From the NCBI GenBank assembly GCA_017551865.1, contig JAFZKB010000003.1, positions 1-64,000 of the forward strand: 64,000 nucleotides of DNA. Reading direction: 5' to 3'. The first letter of the stretch is position 1; each line of letters starts with the position of its first letter. A program made the position numbers and the translations under genes. The DNA is from Clostridiales bacterium. GTDB lineage: Bacteria; Bacillota; Clostridia; Saccharofermentanales; Saccharofermentanaceae. A model generated the notes under the pieces. It had not been told where the DNA came from. It did no database searches and saw only the letters and a list, made by a program, of their open reading frames with translations. Positions 8,893-16,575 of this stretch are shown here, in pieces.

Positions 8893-10518
8893 ATGAAGAA
8901 AGCCTTGCGCCGCCGGATCATCGGCATTGCAATCGCCGTCGTAGTGCTCCTCGGAGTGCTGATGGCACTGAACATCTATATCGATAAAGAAAAACGGGTC
9001 TATAAGGAGTGCTCGGTGGAAGCCGGAACTCCGGTCAGTGCATCCGACTTCGTCCGTTTCAAAAAAGATAAGAAGAGCGCAGCATTCCAGTACGGAACAT
9101 CTGCTTACGATGTCTGCGTTCCGGGAGAATACCCCATTACGATCCAGATCGGGAAGAAGACCTATTCTTCCAAACTCGTCGTGACCGACACGGTCGCGCC
9201 GCAGATCTCCGCATCTCCGAAGTCGACGATGTTCGGCATCCCGCTTTCCGCGGAGGAATTCGTCGTCTCCATGGACGATCAGACAGCCTGCACGGTCGGT
9301 TTTCAGACCGAACCGGACTTTGAACATGTGGGCATGCAGGACATTACCCTGACCTGCCGCGACCTTGGCGGCAATATCTCGACAGCGACGACGCAGCTTC
9401 AGGTCATCGGCATCTATCCGGAGGTCACAAGAGAAGCCGGCAGCAAGAAGCCGGACGTCAGTTCTTTTGCCTTTGGAGAAAAGGACGCCACTCTCCTTAC
9501 CCCTTTAAGCACCATCAAGATGGACCAGCCGGGCGACTATACCATCGCCTTCAGTGTGGACGGCATCCGCTATGAGAGCGTTCTCCATCTTCTCGATACG
9601 ACACCGCCGACCGCCAAGGGCATCGATTACGAGGGCTTCGCGTGCTATCCGAAAAACCCGGAGGATCTTCTCGAGAACATCGTGGATGCGACTGAGGTAA
9701 AGGCGGAATTCGTGGAAGACCCGCGCTGGAATGAGGCGGGTGAAAGAGATGTGCAGATCCGTCTTACCGATAACGGCGGGAACGAAGCGGTCTTCACATC
9801 CCACATCAATCTGAAGACAGACGATGAGGCACCGGTCATCTCCGGTACCAAGGATATTAGTGTCATCACCGGACAGGCGATCGCCTATAAGGACCGGGTA
9901 AGTGTAACGGACAACGCAGATCCGGACATTACCTTCACGGTCGATAACTCCGAGGTGGACCTCAATAAAGAAGGCACCTATAGCGTCATTTATTCCGCGC
10001 AGGATAAGGCGGGCAATAAGACGGAAGTGAAGATCAAGGTCACGGTCGTTTACCGTCCATATACAGAAGACGATGTCTGGGAGCTCTGCGACAAGATCCT
10101 CGCCAACCTCATCAACGACAGCATGACCGACAAGCAGAAGGTCGAGGCGATCTTTAACTGGGTCGACTGGACGATCACCTACAAGGGCCATGCCGAGAAG
10201 GTCAGCTGGGTCCAGGGCGCCTACGACGGTCTGAAGAACCATATCGGCGACTGCTTCACCATCGCGTCGACCTGCCATGCGCTCTATACGCGTGCCGGTT
10301 TTGAGACCTTCATGATCGAAAGATATCCGATCACCTACGCGCAGCACTTCTGGAATGCCGTCAAGATCGACGGTGTCTGGTACCACTGTGACGCGCTGAC
10401 CAAGGAAGACGGAACGAGATTCTTTATGTGGACATCTTCACAGATGAAGCAGTATTCCCAGACCCACCGCGGTTACCACAGCTACGACGAGTCCCGTTAT
10501 CCGGTGCAGATCCCGTAA
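8893..10518 (+). CDS. Membrane-anchored Ig-like/transglutaminase-like protein
   Basis: A 541-residue protein with an N-terminal membrane anchor (residues 7-29). About four beta-sandwich units resembling bacterial Ig-like or DUF5011 domains follow, with recurrent DTxPP and DKAGN patterns. A C-terminal transglutaminase-like cysteine-protease fold covers about 385-541. The catalytic triad is visible: Cys454 in GDCFTIA, His485 in AQHFWNAV and Asp500 in HCDAL. Such proteins are surface enzymes that may cleave or cross-link peptides. The actual substrate cannot be read from sequence. GGAGG lies 11 bases before the ATG, a rather long spacing. It sits 19 bases before the racemase gene and may be co-transcribed with it. 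Confidence 0.88.
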   Translation: MKKALRRRIIGIAIAVVVLLGVLMALNIYIDKEKRVYKECSVEAGTPVSASDFVRFKKDKKSAAFQYGTSAYDVCVPGEYPITIQIGKKTYSSKLVVTDTVAPQISASPKSTMFGIPLSAEEFVVSMDDQTACTVGFQTEPDFEHVGMQDITLTCRDLGGNISTATTQLQVIGIYPEVTREAGSKKPDVSSFAFGEKDATLLTPLSTIKMDQPGDYTIAFSVDGIRYESVLHLLDTTPPTAKGIDYEGFACYPKNPEDLLENIVDATEVKAEFVEDPRWNEAGERDVQIRLTDNGGNEAVFTSHINLKTDDEAPVISGTKDISVITGQAIAYKDRVSVTDNADPDITFTVDNSEVDLNKEGTYSVIYSAQDKAGNKTEVKIKVTVVYRPYTEDDVWELCDKILANLINDSMTDKQKVEAIFNWVDWTITYKGHAEKVSWVQGAYDGLKNHIGDCFTIASTCHALYTRAGFETFMIERYPITYAQHFWNAVKIDGVWYHCDALTKEDGTRFFMWTSSQMKQYSQTHRGYHSYDESRYPVQIP

Positions 10519-10537
10519 GAAAGAAGAGGAACTACGA

Positions 10538-11224
10538 TTGAAGAAACTGGGTATTATCGGTGGATTGGGACCTCTGGCCACGGCGTATTTTTACCGCCGT
10601 GTGGTCGAGCTGACCGATGTTTCCACTGACCAGGAACATATTGAGACATGGATCGGGAGCTGTCCTGATATTCCGGACCGCACGGCTTTCCTTCTGAAAA
10701 AGAGCAGCCGCGATCCGCTTCCGAAGATGATCGAGGCCGGAAAGACCCTCCGCAGCATCGGCTGTGAGGTCTTAGCGATCCCCTGCATCACGGCGCATGC
10801 TTTTCACAAAGAAATGGAAGAAGGGATCGGCATCTCGGTCCTTCACGCGATCAGAGAACTCGGCGCCTGCTGCAAAGAAAAGGGCATCAAGACCTTAGGC
10901 ATCATGGCCACTGACGGCGCAAAAGAGACGAAGATCTACGAAAATGGCCTTTCAGAATTCGGCATCAACTGCGTGTGGCCGGATGCATCTGGCCAGAAAA
11001 AGGTCATGGGCATGATCTACGATGACGTCAAAGCCGGGAAGACCATCGACCAGCGGGCATTTAAGGACGTCTCCCGCGCCCTTCTGCATGACGGCGCCGA
11101 GGCGGTCGTACTCGGTTGCACCGAACTTTCTCAGGCGAAGGTGGAGATGGATCTAAGCGACCTTTATATCGACATTATCGACGTACTGGCAAGCGCCTGT
11201 GTACGTGAATGTAAGGAGAACTGA
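10538..11224 (+). CDS. Aspartate/glutamate racemase family protein
   Basis: A 228-residue cofactor-independent amino-acid racemase of the Asp/Glu/hydantoin superfamily. The start is TTG at 10538, with AGAGGA upstream. The family signatures are GIIGGLGPLAT at the N-terminus and two catalytic cysteines, one in IPCITAH (about residue 86) and one in LGCTEL (about 192). The usual first motif is PCNTAH. Here Ile replaces Asn, which may alter the active site or substrate. It lies five bases before an amino-acid adenylation gene, which suggests it supplies the D-amino acid that enzyme activates. The precise amino acid is not determinable. Confidence 0.84.
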   Translation: MKKLGIIGGLGPLATAYFYRRVVELTDVSTDQEHIETWIGSCPDIPDRTAFLLKKSSRDPLPKMIEAGKTLRSIGCEVLAIPCITAHAFHKEMEEGIGISVLHAIRELGACCKEKGIKTLGIMATDGAKETKIYENGLSEFGINCVWPDASGQKKVMGMIYDDVKAGKTIDQRAFKDVSRALLHDGAEAVVLGCTELSQAKVEMDLSDLYIDIIDVLASACVRECKEN

Positions 11225-11229
11225 AGAAA

Positions 11230-12753
11230 ATGCATAATCATGTGCTGAAAGATCTGAAAAATACGGCAGGAAAGTTTCCGGACAAGAAGGCCTTCTGCGG
11301 GGAACACTCCGCGCTTACTTTTCAGCAGCTCGATCACGCCGTGGATACGATCGGTACTTTTATCCTCGAAAAGAATATAAGAAAGAGCCCCATCGTGGTC
11401 TTTATGGAAAAATCTCCGGAGGAGGTCGCCACGTTCTTCGGCATCATCCGCGCGGGCAGCTACTATGTGCCGATCGATGCGGAAATGCCTTCTGTGCGTA
11501 TCCATCTGATCCTCGAAAACGTCAAGTCTCCGCTTCTGATCTGCGATGATTCGACATTCGAAAAAGTCGGGGAACTGGGCTTTTCGGGCAGTATCGTGAA
11601 ATACTCCGAGATCCTCGATGGCGGAAAAATCGACGATGCCGCGCTTTCGGCCGTTTATAACGATTCCATCGATACGGATCCTCTTTATATCGTGTTCACC
11701 TCGGGATCCACGGGTGTTCCGAAGGGTGTCGTAGGCTGCCATCGTGCCGTCAACGACTATATCGACCAGTTGTCGGAAGTGCTGGGCTTTTCCGAGGAAA
11801 CGGTCTTCGGAAACCAGACACCGCTTTATCTCGACGCGTGCTTTAAGGAGCTTTTCCCGACGATCCGATATGGCGCGACGACGTATTTCGTGCCGAAGGC
11901 ACTTTTCATGCAGCCGTTAAAGCTCGTCCAGTATCTGAACGAACATGAGATCAACACCGTCTGCTGGGTCGTCTCGGCGCTGACGATCATCTCGACGTTC
12001 GGCACATTTAAGACAGAGATCCCGAAGTACTTAAAGACCATCGCTTTTGGTTCCGAGGTATTCCCGATCAAGCAGTTCCGCATGTGGCGGCAGGCGCTTC
12101 CGGAGGCGACATTTACGAATCTTTACGGACCGACGGAAGGTACAGGCATGTGCTGCTACTACCGCGTGAACAGAGATTTTGAAGACGGAGATGCGATCCC
12201 GATCGGACGACCTTTCGACAATACCGACATCCTCCTTCTCGACGAAGAGGATCACGAAGTGACAAAAGAAAGCGGGAAGCAGGGCGAGATCTGCATCCGC
12301 GGCACGTCCCTCACGCTCGGCTATATGAATAATCCCGAGAAGACCTCGGAGGCCTTTACCCTGAATCCGCTTCAGACGCACTGGCCGGAGCTGATTTACA
12401 GAACAGGCGACATCGGACGCTATAACGAAGCAGGCGAGCTGATGTTCGTGTCGAGAAAGGACTTCCAGATCAAGCACATGGGCCACCGTATCGAGCTTGG
12501 CGAGATCGAGGTCAATGCGCAGATGATCGACGGGATCACGGGCGCGGCCTGCATCTACGATAAAGAGAAGGGAAAGATCGTTCTTTTCTATAGCGGGAAT
12601 AAGGAAGAAGCCGATATGAAGGTCATCCTGAAGGACAGCCTCCCCCGTTACATGGTGCCGAACGTCACAAGAAAACTCGATCGGATCCCGCTGACCAGTA
12701 ACGGCAAGACCGACCGTGTCGCGCTCGCGGAAATGGTAAAGACCAGATCCTGA
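11230..12753 (+). CDS. Amino-acid adenylation enzyme, DltA-like
   Basis: A 507-residue AMP-forming ligase. The ATP loop is FTSGSTGVPKG (about residues 156-166). NLYGPTEGT (A5), YRTGDIG (A7) and the catalytic lysine in LTSNGKTDR (A10) are all present. PLYLDACFKE aligns with the FDxS region of DltA/NRPS domains and keeps the Asp that holds a substrate amino group. The length matches stand-alone DltA. It should activate an amino acid and load it on the small carrier encoded next. The neighbouring racemase and MBOAT make a D-alanylation-like wall-polymer pathway the best reading. Because the substrate is not proven, dltA is not assigned. Confidence 0.86.
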   Translation: MHNHVLKDLKNTAGKFPDKKAFCGEHSALTFQQLDHAVDTIGTFILEKNIRKSPIVVFMEKSPEEVATFFGIIRAGSYYVPIDAEMPSVRIHLILENVKSPLLICDDSTFEKVGELGFSGSIVKYSEILDGGKIDDAALSAVYNDSIDTDPLYIVFTSGSTGVPKGVVGCHRAVNDYIDQLSEVLGFSEETVFGNQTPLYLDACFKELFPTIRYGATTYFVPKALFMQPLKLVQYLNEHEINTVCWVVSALTIISTFGTFKTEIPKYLKTIAFGSEVFPIKQFRMWRQALPEATFTNLYGPTEGTGMCCYYRVNRDFEDGDAIPIGRPFDNTDILLLDEEDHEVTKESGKQGEICIRGTSLTLGYMNNPEKTSEAFTLNPLQTHWPELIYRTGDIGRYNEAGELMFVSRKDFQIKHMGHRIELGEIEVNAQMIDGITGAACIYDKEKGKIVLFYSGNKEEADMKVILKDSLPRYMVPNVTRKLDRIPLTSNGKTDRVALAEMVKTRS

Positions 12754-12765
12754 GTTCCGGCGGTT

Positions 12766-12793
12766 TTGCGAATGCCGGCAAAAATGGTATCAT
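12766..12793 (+). promoter_or_regulatory. Possible internal promoter before the carrier protein
   Basis: TTGCGA (12766-12771), a 16-base spacer and TATCAT (12788-12793) lie in the only sizeable gap of the dlt-like set. The boxes are imperfect. Confidence 0.3.
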
Positions 12794-12826
12794 ATCGATG
12801 AAAGAAGCCGTGAAGAGGTATTTAAC

Positions 12827-13057
12827 ATGGATGAACTGATTGAGATTCTGAAAGATATTCACCCGGATGTGGATTATGAAACAGCCACGGATCTGGTCGA
12901 TGGCAAGATCCTGGATTCCTTCGATATCATCTCGCTCGTTTCCGAGATCGCAGACAAGTTCGACGTTGTGGTTTCGGCAGAGCACATGATCCCCGAAAAC
13001 TTCAATTCCGCGCAGGCTCTGTGGGACCTGATCCAGCGGCTTGAGGACGAGGAGTAA
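12827..13057 (+). CDS. Phosphopantetheine carrier protein, DltC-like
   Basis: A 76-residue acidic carrier. Ser31 in ILDSFDIISLV is the expected attachment site for 4'-phosphopantetheine; fatty-acid ACPs have DSLD here and DltC has DSM. A ribosome site GAAGAGG precedes the ATG. Lying between a DltA-like adenylation gene and an MBOAT gene, it probably carries the activated amino acid as a thioester in the cytoplasm and hands it to the membrane acyltransferase. Confidence 0.87.
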   Translation: MDELIEILKDIHPDVDYETATDLVDGKILDSFDIISLVSEIADKFDVVVSAEHMIPENFNSAQALWDLIQRLEDEE

Positions 13058-13097
13058 AACGCTTGCGGCGAAATCGCCGTGACCGAAAGAACTGAGT

Positions 13098-14723
13098 ATG
13101 CTTTTTACTTCCTACGCATTTATCGGATTTCTGTTCCTTCTTGTGGCGCTCTACTATGTGCTGCCGAAGAAGGCCCAATGGCCCTTGCTCCTGCTGGGGT
13201 CTTACGTTTTCTATTACTATGCGGGATGGAAGTTTCTTTTCTATATCCTGGCGGTGACGATCATCACCTACGTCGCAGGCCTTCTGATCTCCCGTAACAA
13301 GAAGAGCGCCGACGCCCGTTTTTCCGAGATGAAAGAGCTCGATAAGAGCGGCAGCGCCTCTCCTGAGGAAGTCGGCAAAGAAGCCCGAAAGAAGTTCAAG
13401 GAAAAAGAGAAGAGCAGAAGACGGAAGATCATGGCGATCGGTATCACGCTCGCGCTTCTGATCCTCGCCGTCGTAAAATACACAAACTTCACGATCTATA
13501 ACATCAACGGGATCCTGTCGGCCTTCCATGCGCCGAAGAGGATCAACTTCCTGACGATCGCCCTGCCGACGGGTATCTCCTTTTATACCTTCCAGGCCGT
13601 AAGCTACGTCATCGACGTGTACCGCGACCGCCACGAAGCGCAGACGAACTTCTTTAAGTACGCGCTCTTCGTGTCTTTCTTCCCGCAGCTGGTACAGGGC
13701 CCGATCAGCCGATATGGCGATCTGAGCAAAGAACTCTATTCTCCGCATTCTTTTTCCGGTAGGACCGTGGAGCGCGGCTTTCAGAGAGTCCTCTGGGGAT
13801 ATTTCAAAAAGCTCGTGATCGCGGACCGTATCCTGCCCGCGGTCAATACCATGATCGATACGCCTGAGAACTTCAAGGGCGCCTATGTTTTCCTCGTCAT
13901 GATGTTCTACGCGCTTGAACTCTATGCCGACTTTACCGGAGGCATCGATATCACGATCGGTATCGCCGAGATGCTCGGTATCCCGGTAAAAGAGAACTTC
14001 GAGCGGCCCTTCTTCAGTAAGAATATCGCTGAATACTGGCGCAGATGGCACATTACGATGGGCACCTGGTTTACGGACTATATCTTCTATCCGATCTCGG
14101 TATCGGGTCCGATGCTCAAGCTCAGCAAGTGGAGCCGTAAACACCTCGGCGAGAAGGTAGGAAAGCGCCTCCCGGTTTATCTTGCGTCCTTTATCGTGTG
14201 GTTCACTACAGGTATCTGGCACGGCGCGAGCTGGAACTTCATCGTATGGGGTCTCGGGAACTTCGTGGTCATCATGATCTCCCAGGAATTAGAGCCTCTC
14301 TATAGGAAATTCCATAAGAAGGTGAACACCGACGGAAGCACGGTCTATAAGACCTTCCAGGTCGGAAGGACCATCCTCATTATGAGTGCGCTTCGTCTTT
14401 TTGACTGCTACAGAAATGTCCCGCTTACCTTTAAGATGTTCGGCACCATGTTCACGACATGGAACTGGAATACCCTCGGAAACGGTGCACTCCTTCAGCT
14501 CGGCATCAGCCGCGCGGACTATGTGATCCTTGCCATCGGCACGATCCTCCTGATCGTGGTCAGCATGTTTGCCCGTTCCGGCTCTGTTCGTGACAAGCTG
14601 GAGAAGAAACTGCCCATGCCGGGAAGATGGATCCTCTTTACGGTCCTTCTGCTTCTGATCCTGGTATTCGGTGCCTACGGCCAGGGCTACGACGCCTCCC
14701 AGTTCATCTATAACCAGTTCTAA
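13098..14723 (+). CDS. MBOAT family O-acyltransferase, DltB/AlgI-like
   Basis: A 541-residue polytopic membrane protein of the MBOAT family. It starts MLFTSYAFIGF and has the typical PTGISFYTFQAVSYVIDVYR block, the YADFTGGIDI motif, EYWRRWHITMGTW with conserved His318, and the catalytic His375 in GIWHGASWN. A charged cytoplasmic loop (about residues 65-115) is longer than in typical DltB. The enzyme is expected to move the acyl group from the carrier protein to an extracellular polymer or lipid. The gene ends the plus-strand run and is followed by a strong terminator. Confidence 0.93.
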   Translation: MLFTSYAFIGFLFLLVALYYVLPKKAQWPLLLLGSYVFYYYAGWKFLFYILAVTIITYVAGLLISRNKKSADARFSEMKELDKSGSASPEEVGKEARKKFKEKEKSRRRKIMAIGITLALLILAVVKYTNFTIYNINGILSAFHAPKRINFLTIALPTGISFYTFQAVSYVIDVYRDRHEAQTNFFKYALFVSFFPQLVQGPISRYGDLSKELYSPHSFSGRTVERGFQRVLWGYFKKLVIADRILPAVNTMIDTPENFKGAYVFLVMMFYALELYADFTGGIDITIGIAEMLGIPVKENFERPFFSKNIAEYWRRWHITMGTWFTDYIFYPISVSGPMLKLSKWSRKHLGEKVGKRLPVYLASFIVWFTTGIWHGASWNFIVWGLGNFVVIMISQELEPLYRKFHKKVNTDGSTVYKTFQVGRTILIMSALRLFDCYRNVPLTFKMFGTMFTTWNWNTLGNGALLQLGISRADYVILAIGTILLIVVSMFARSGSVRDKLEKKLPMPGRWILFTVLLLLILVFGAYGQGYDASQFIYNQF

Positions 14724-14729
14724 AAAGAA

Positions 14730-14760
14730 AAGCCGCGTCCGATCCCGACGCGGCTTATTT
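14730..14760. terminator. Bidirectional terminator between MBOAT and HTH-PurM genes
   Basis: AGCCGCGTC and GACGCGGCT form a nine-pair stem with a six-base loop. A TTATTT tail follows on the plus strand and CTTTTCTTTTT on the minus strand, so it can serve both convergent genes. Confidence 0.82.
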
Positions 14761-14773
14761 ATGGTTCCTTAAG

Positions 14774-16036
14774 TCATACCCATTTCAGGCGGTTTTTAAA
14801 TTGCACTTTCCCGGTACCTTTTTCTTTGCTTCCGATGATCGTGCCGATCTCATAGCAGTCGTAGAAGGCGGACAGGTGCGAGATCACCTTCTTCTTATCT
14901 TTCTGGGAAACGACGATCGTCATGCCGACACCCATGTTAAATGTGGTGAGCATCTCGGAGTCCGAGACATTTCCTTTTTCCTTGATGAAGCCGAAAACAG
15001 GGAGGATCCGGATCTTCGCCCGGTCGATCATCGCAGAGAGTCCGTCCGGGATAATGCGGCAGAGATTTCCCTCGATACCGCCGCCCGTGATATGCGCCAT
15101 GCCGCGGATCAGATCTTTTCCAAAGAGACCTTTTAGAGCGGGATAATAGGGCGTATGGGGTTTCATGATTTCTTCGATGAAGGTGTTTCCGTTGATCTTT
15201 TCGAGCTTGATCTGCGGCATCTTATCGATGAGCATGCGCACCAGCGAGTAGCCGTTGGTGTGAAGGCCGTTGGAAGCAAGAGCCAAAACAGCATCGCCTT
15301 CTTCGATCTTCGATCCGTCGATGATGTGTTTCTTCTCCGCGATGCCGGCGATGCTCGAGGTGAGGACATATACGCCCGCATCCACGACCGATGGCTGGAT
15401 GGAAGTCTCGCCGCCGACAAGAGAGCATTCATTCTCGCGGCAGGCATCTGCGACGCCCTTAACGAGCGCGCTGATTGTCGCCTTCTCGGCTTTGCCGCAG
15501 ACGATGGTGTCGAGGACCGCGAGGGGAGTGGCGCCCATGACAGCGATATCGTTGACAAGGTGGTTGATCATGTCATGGCAGATCGACTCGGTGTAGCCAT
15601 ATTCCATGGCGAGTTTCTGCTTCGAGCCCGGCTCTTCCGACTTCAGCACGAGGACCGGTTCTTTTATAGCGGGAAAATGAATATCGTAAAGAGAGGCAAA
15701 CGGCCCGAGACCGTTGAGGACGCGGCGGTCCTTCGTCTCCAGGTGCTTCTTCATCTCGCTTTTGATCGAGTCGGTATAGGCGATGTCGATGCCCGCCTTG
15801 CTGTACGAAAGCCCGTCCTGCTCCTTCTCGCAGCCCGAGAGGAGCTCGTCGACAGAGACGCCGAGGGCTTTAGCCAGATCTGCGAGAAGTTCGATGTTCG
15901 GATAGGCTTTCCCGTTCTCCCATTTTGAAATAGTCTGAAAGGATACATTCAACTGCTGCGCGAGCTGTCCCTGGGTCAGTCCCAGCTCATGGCGCTTTCC
16001 GGTGATGAATTCTCCGACTCTCATACTGTCAACCAT
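14774..16036 (-). CDS. XRE helix-turn-helix fused to divergent PurM/AIR-synthase-like domain
   Basis: A 420-residue fusion. Residues 6-66 are a classic Cro/C1-type HTH (LTQGQLAQQLNVSFQTISKW). From residue 76 the sequence follows PurM, phosphoribosylformylglycinamidine cyclo-ligase: YSKAGIDI, LVNDIAVMGATPL, LVGGETS, LASNGLHTNGYSLVR, AHITGGGIEGN and TFNMGVGM. The invariant PurM SGTDGVGTK loop is replaced by KSEEPGSK (132-139), so catalysis is doubtful. Two starts share one GGAGGA. The ATG at 16036 has seven-base spacing, whereas the ATG two codons upstream has only one, so 16036 was chosen. The likely role is a regulator sensing a purine-pathway metabolite or nucleotide. A bifunctional enzyme cannot be excluded. 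Six palindromes lie immediately upstream of its promoter. Confidence 0.86.
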   Translation of the reverse strand: MVDSMRVGEFITGKRHELGLTQGQLAQQLNVSFQTISKWENGKAYPNIELLADLAKALGVSVDELLSGCEKEQDGLSYSKAGIDIAYTDSIKSEMKKHLETKDRRVLNGLGPFASLYDIHFPAIKEPVLVLKSEEPGSKQKLAMEYGYTESICHDMINHLVNDIAVMGATPLAVLDTIVCGKAEKATISALVKGVADACRENECSLVGGETSIQPSVVDAGVYVLTSSIAGIAEKKHIIDGSKIEEGDAVLALASNGLHTNGYSLVRMLIDKMPQIKLEKINGNTFIEEIMKPHTPYYPALKGLFGKDLIRGMAHITGGGIEGNLCRIIPDGLSAMIDRAKIRILPVFGFIKEKGNVSDSEMLTTFNMGVGMTIVVSQKDKKKVISHLSAFYDCYEIGTIIGSKEKGTGKVQFKNRLKWV

Positions 16037-16120
16037 AGTCATTTCCTCCGTCTCTGCGGTGCTTTCGCGGATCTTCTGTTCAACTTTAGTATGCGCAGAA
16101 GAGGGGATCGATACAATAAC

Positions 16121-16150
16121 ATTATCGTTGAAAACGGAGGAAAAATTCAA
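16121..16150 (-). promoter_or_regulatory. Putative promoter of the HTH-PurM gene
   Basis: Read on the minus strand: TTGAAT (16150-16145), an 18-base spacer, then GATAAT (16126-16121). This puts the transcript start about 78 bases before the ATG and the -35 box 26 bases from the nearest unit of the palindrome array. Confidence 0.5.
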
Positions 16151-16176
16151 TCAACGGGCGAATTATTTTCTTCGGG

Positions 16177-16467
16177 TATGGGTGTTGGGGTAATTCTGGT
16201 TTTTCCCATCACCAATTTTGAACTGCTTTTCATGGGGATTTCTCTCAATTGAGATTTCCCATGCCGGAACGATCATGGGAGATTGCTTGTTTATTAGATT
16301 CCCCATGCCAAAATCACTTGAATGGATCATGGGAATTTCTAAAAATCTAGAAAACCCATGAAAAATGACTGAAAAAACGGCATGGGAAATGCTTTGTTTT
16401 TGAAAACCCCATGAAAACAGCCTGTAAGCATAGGCATGGGTTTTCCTTTGTCCTCCCCAATCCCATG
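16177..16467. repeat. Array of six CATGGG-N21/22-CCCATG palindromic units
   Basis: Five units have perfect six-base arms: 16231-16263, 16274-16307, 16328-16360, 16381-16413 and 16435-16467. A sixth, 16177-16210, has one changed base in each arm (TATGGG and CCCATC). Every unit is 33-34 bases long with an A/T-rich, non-conserved interior. Unit starts are spaced 54, 43, 54, 53 and 54 bases, so the one short interval is shorter by about one DNA helical turn. Inter-unit spacers are 20-21 bases, except 10 in the short one. The array occupies most of the 540-base gap between two minus-strand genes, directly upstream of the HTH-PurM promoter. A multi-site operator is the leading idea. Confidence 0.82.
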
Positions 16468-16490
16468 AAAAGCCCAAAAAACAGACAAAG

Positions 16491-16549
16491 AAAAAGAGTT
16501 CTCGCTGTGCCTCCGGAGGGCAGCGCCCGAGGACAGCACAAGAGAACTC
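16491..16549 (-). terminator. Terminator of the zinc-ribbon membrane protein gene
   Basis: A long hairpin with outer arms GAGTTCTC/GAGAACTC and a G+C-rich inner stem. On the minus strand it runs into CTTTTTCTTTG. It starts 27 bases after the stop codon at 16576. Confidence 0.75.
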
Positions 16550-16575
16550 CTTTTCTTGTCGATGATTCTTTATGG

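Noticed and set aside
16177..16467. CRISPR array
   Set aside because: The regular spacing looked CRISPR-like, but only six-base arms are conserved. There is no 24-37 base identical repeat and no cas gene nearby.
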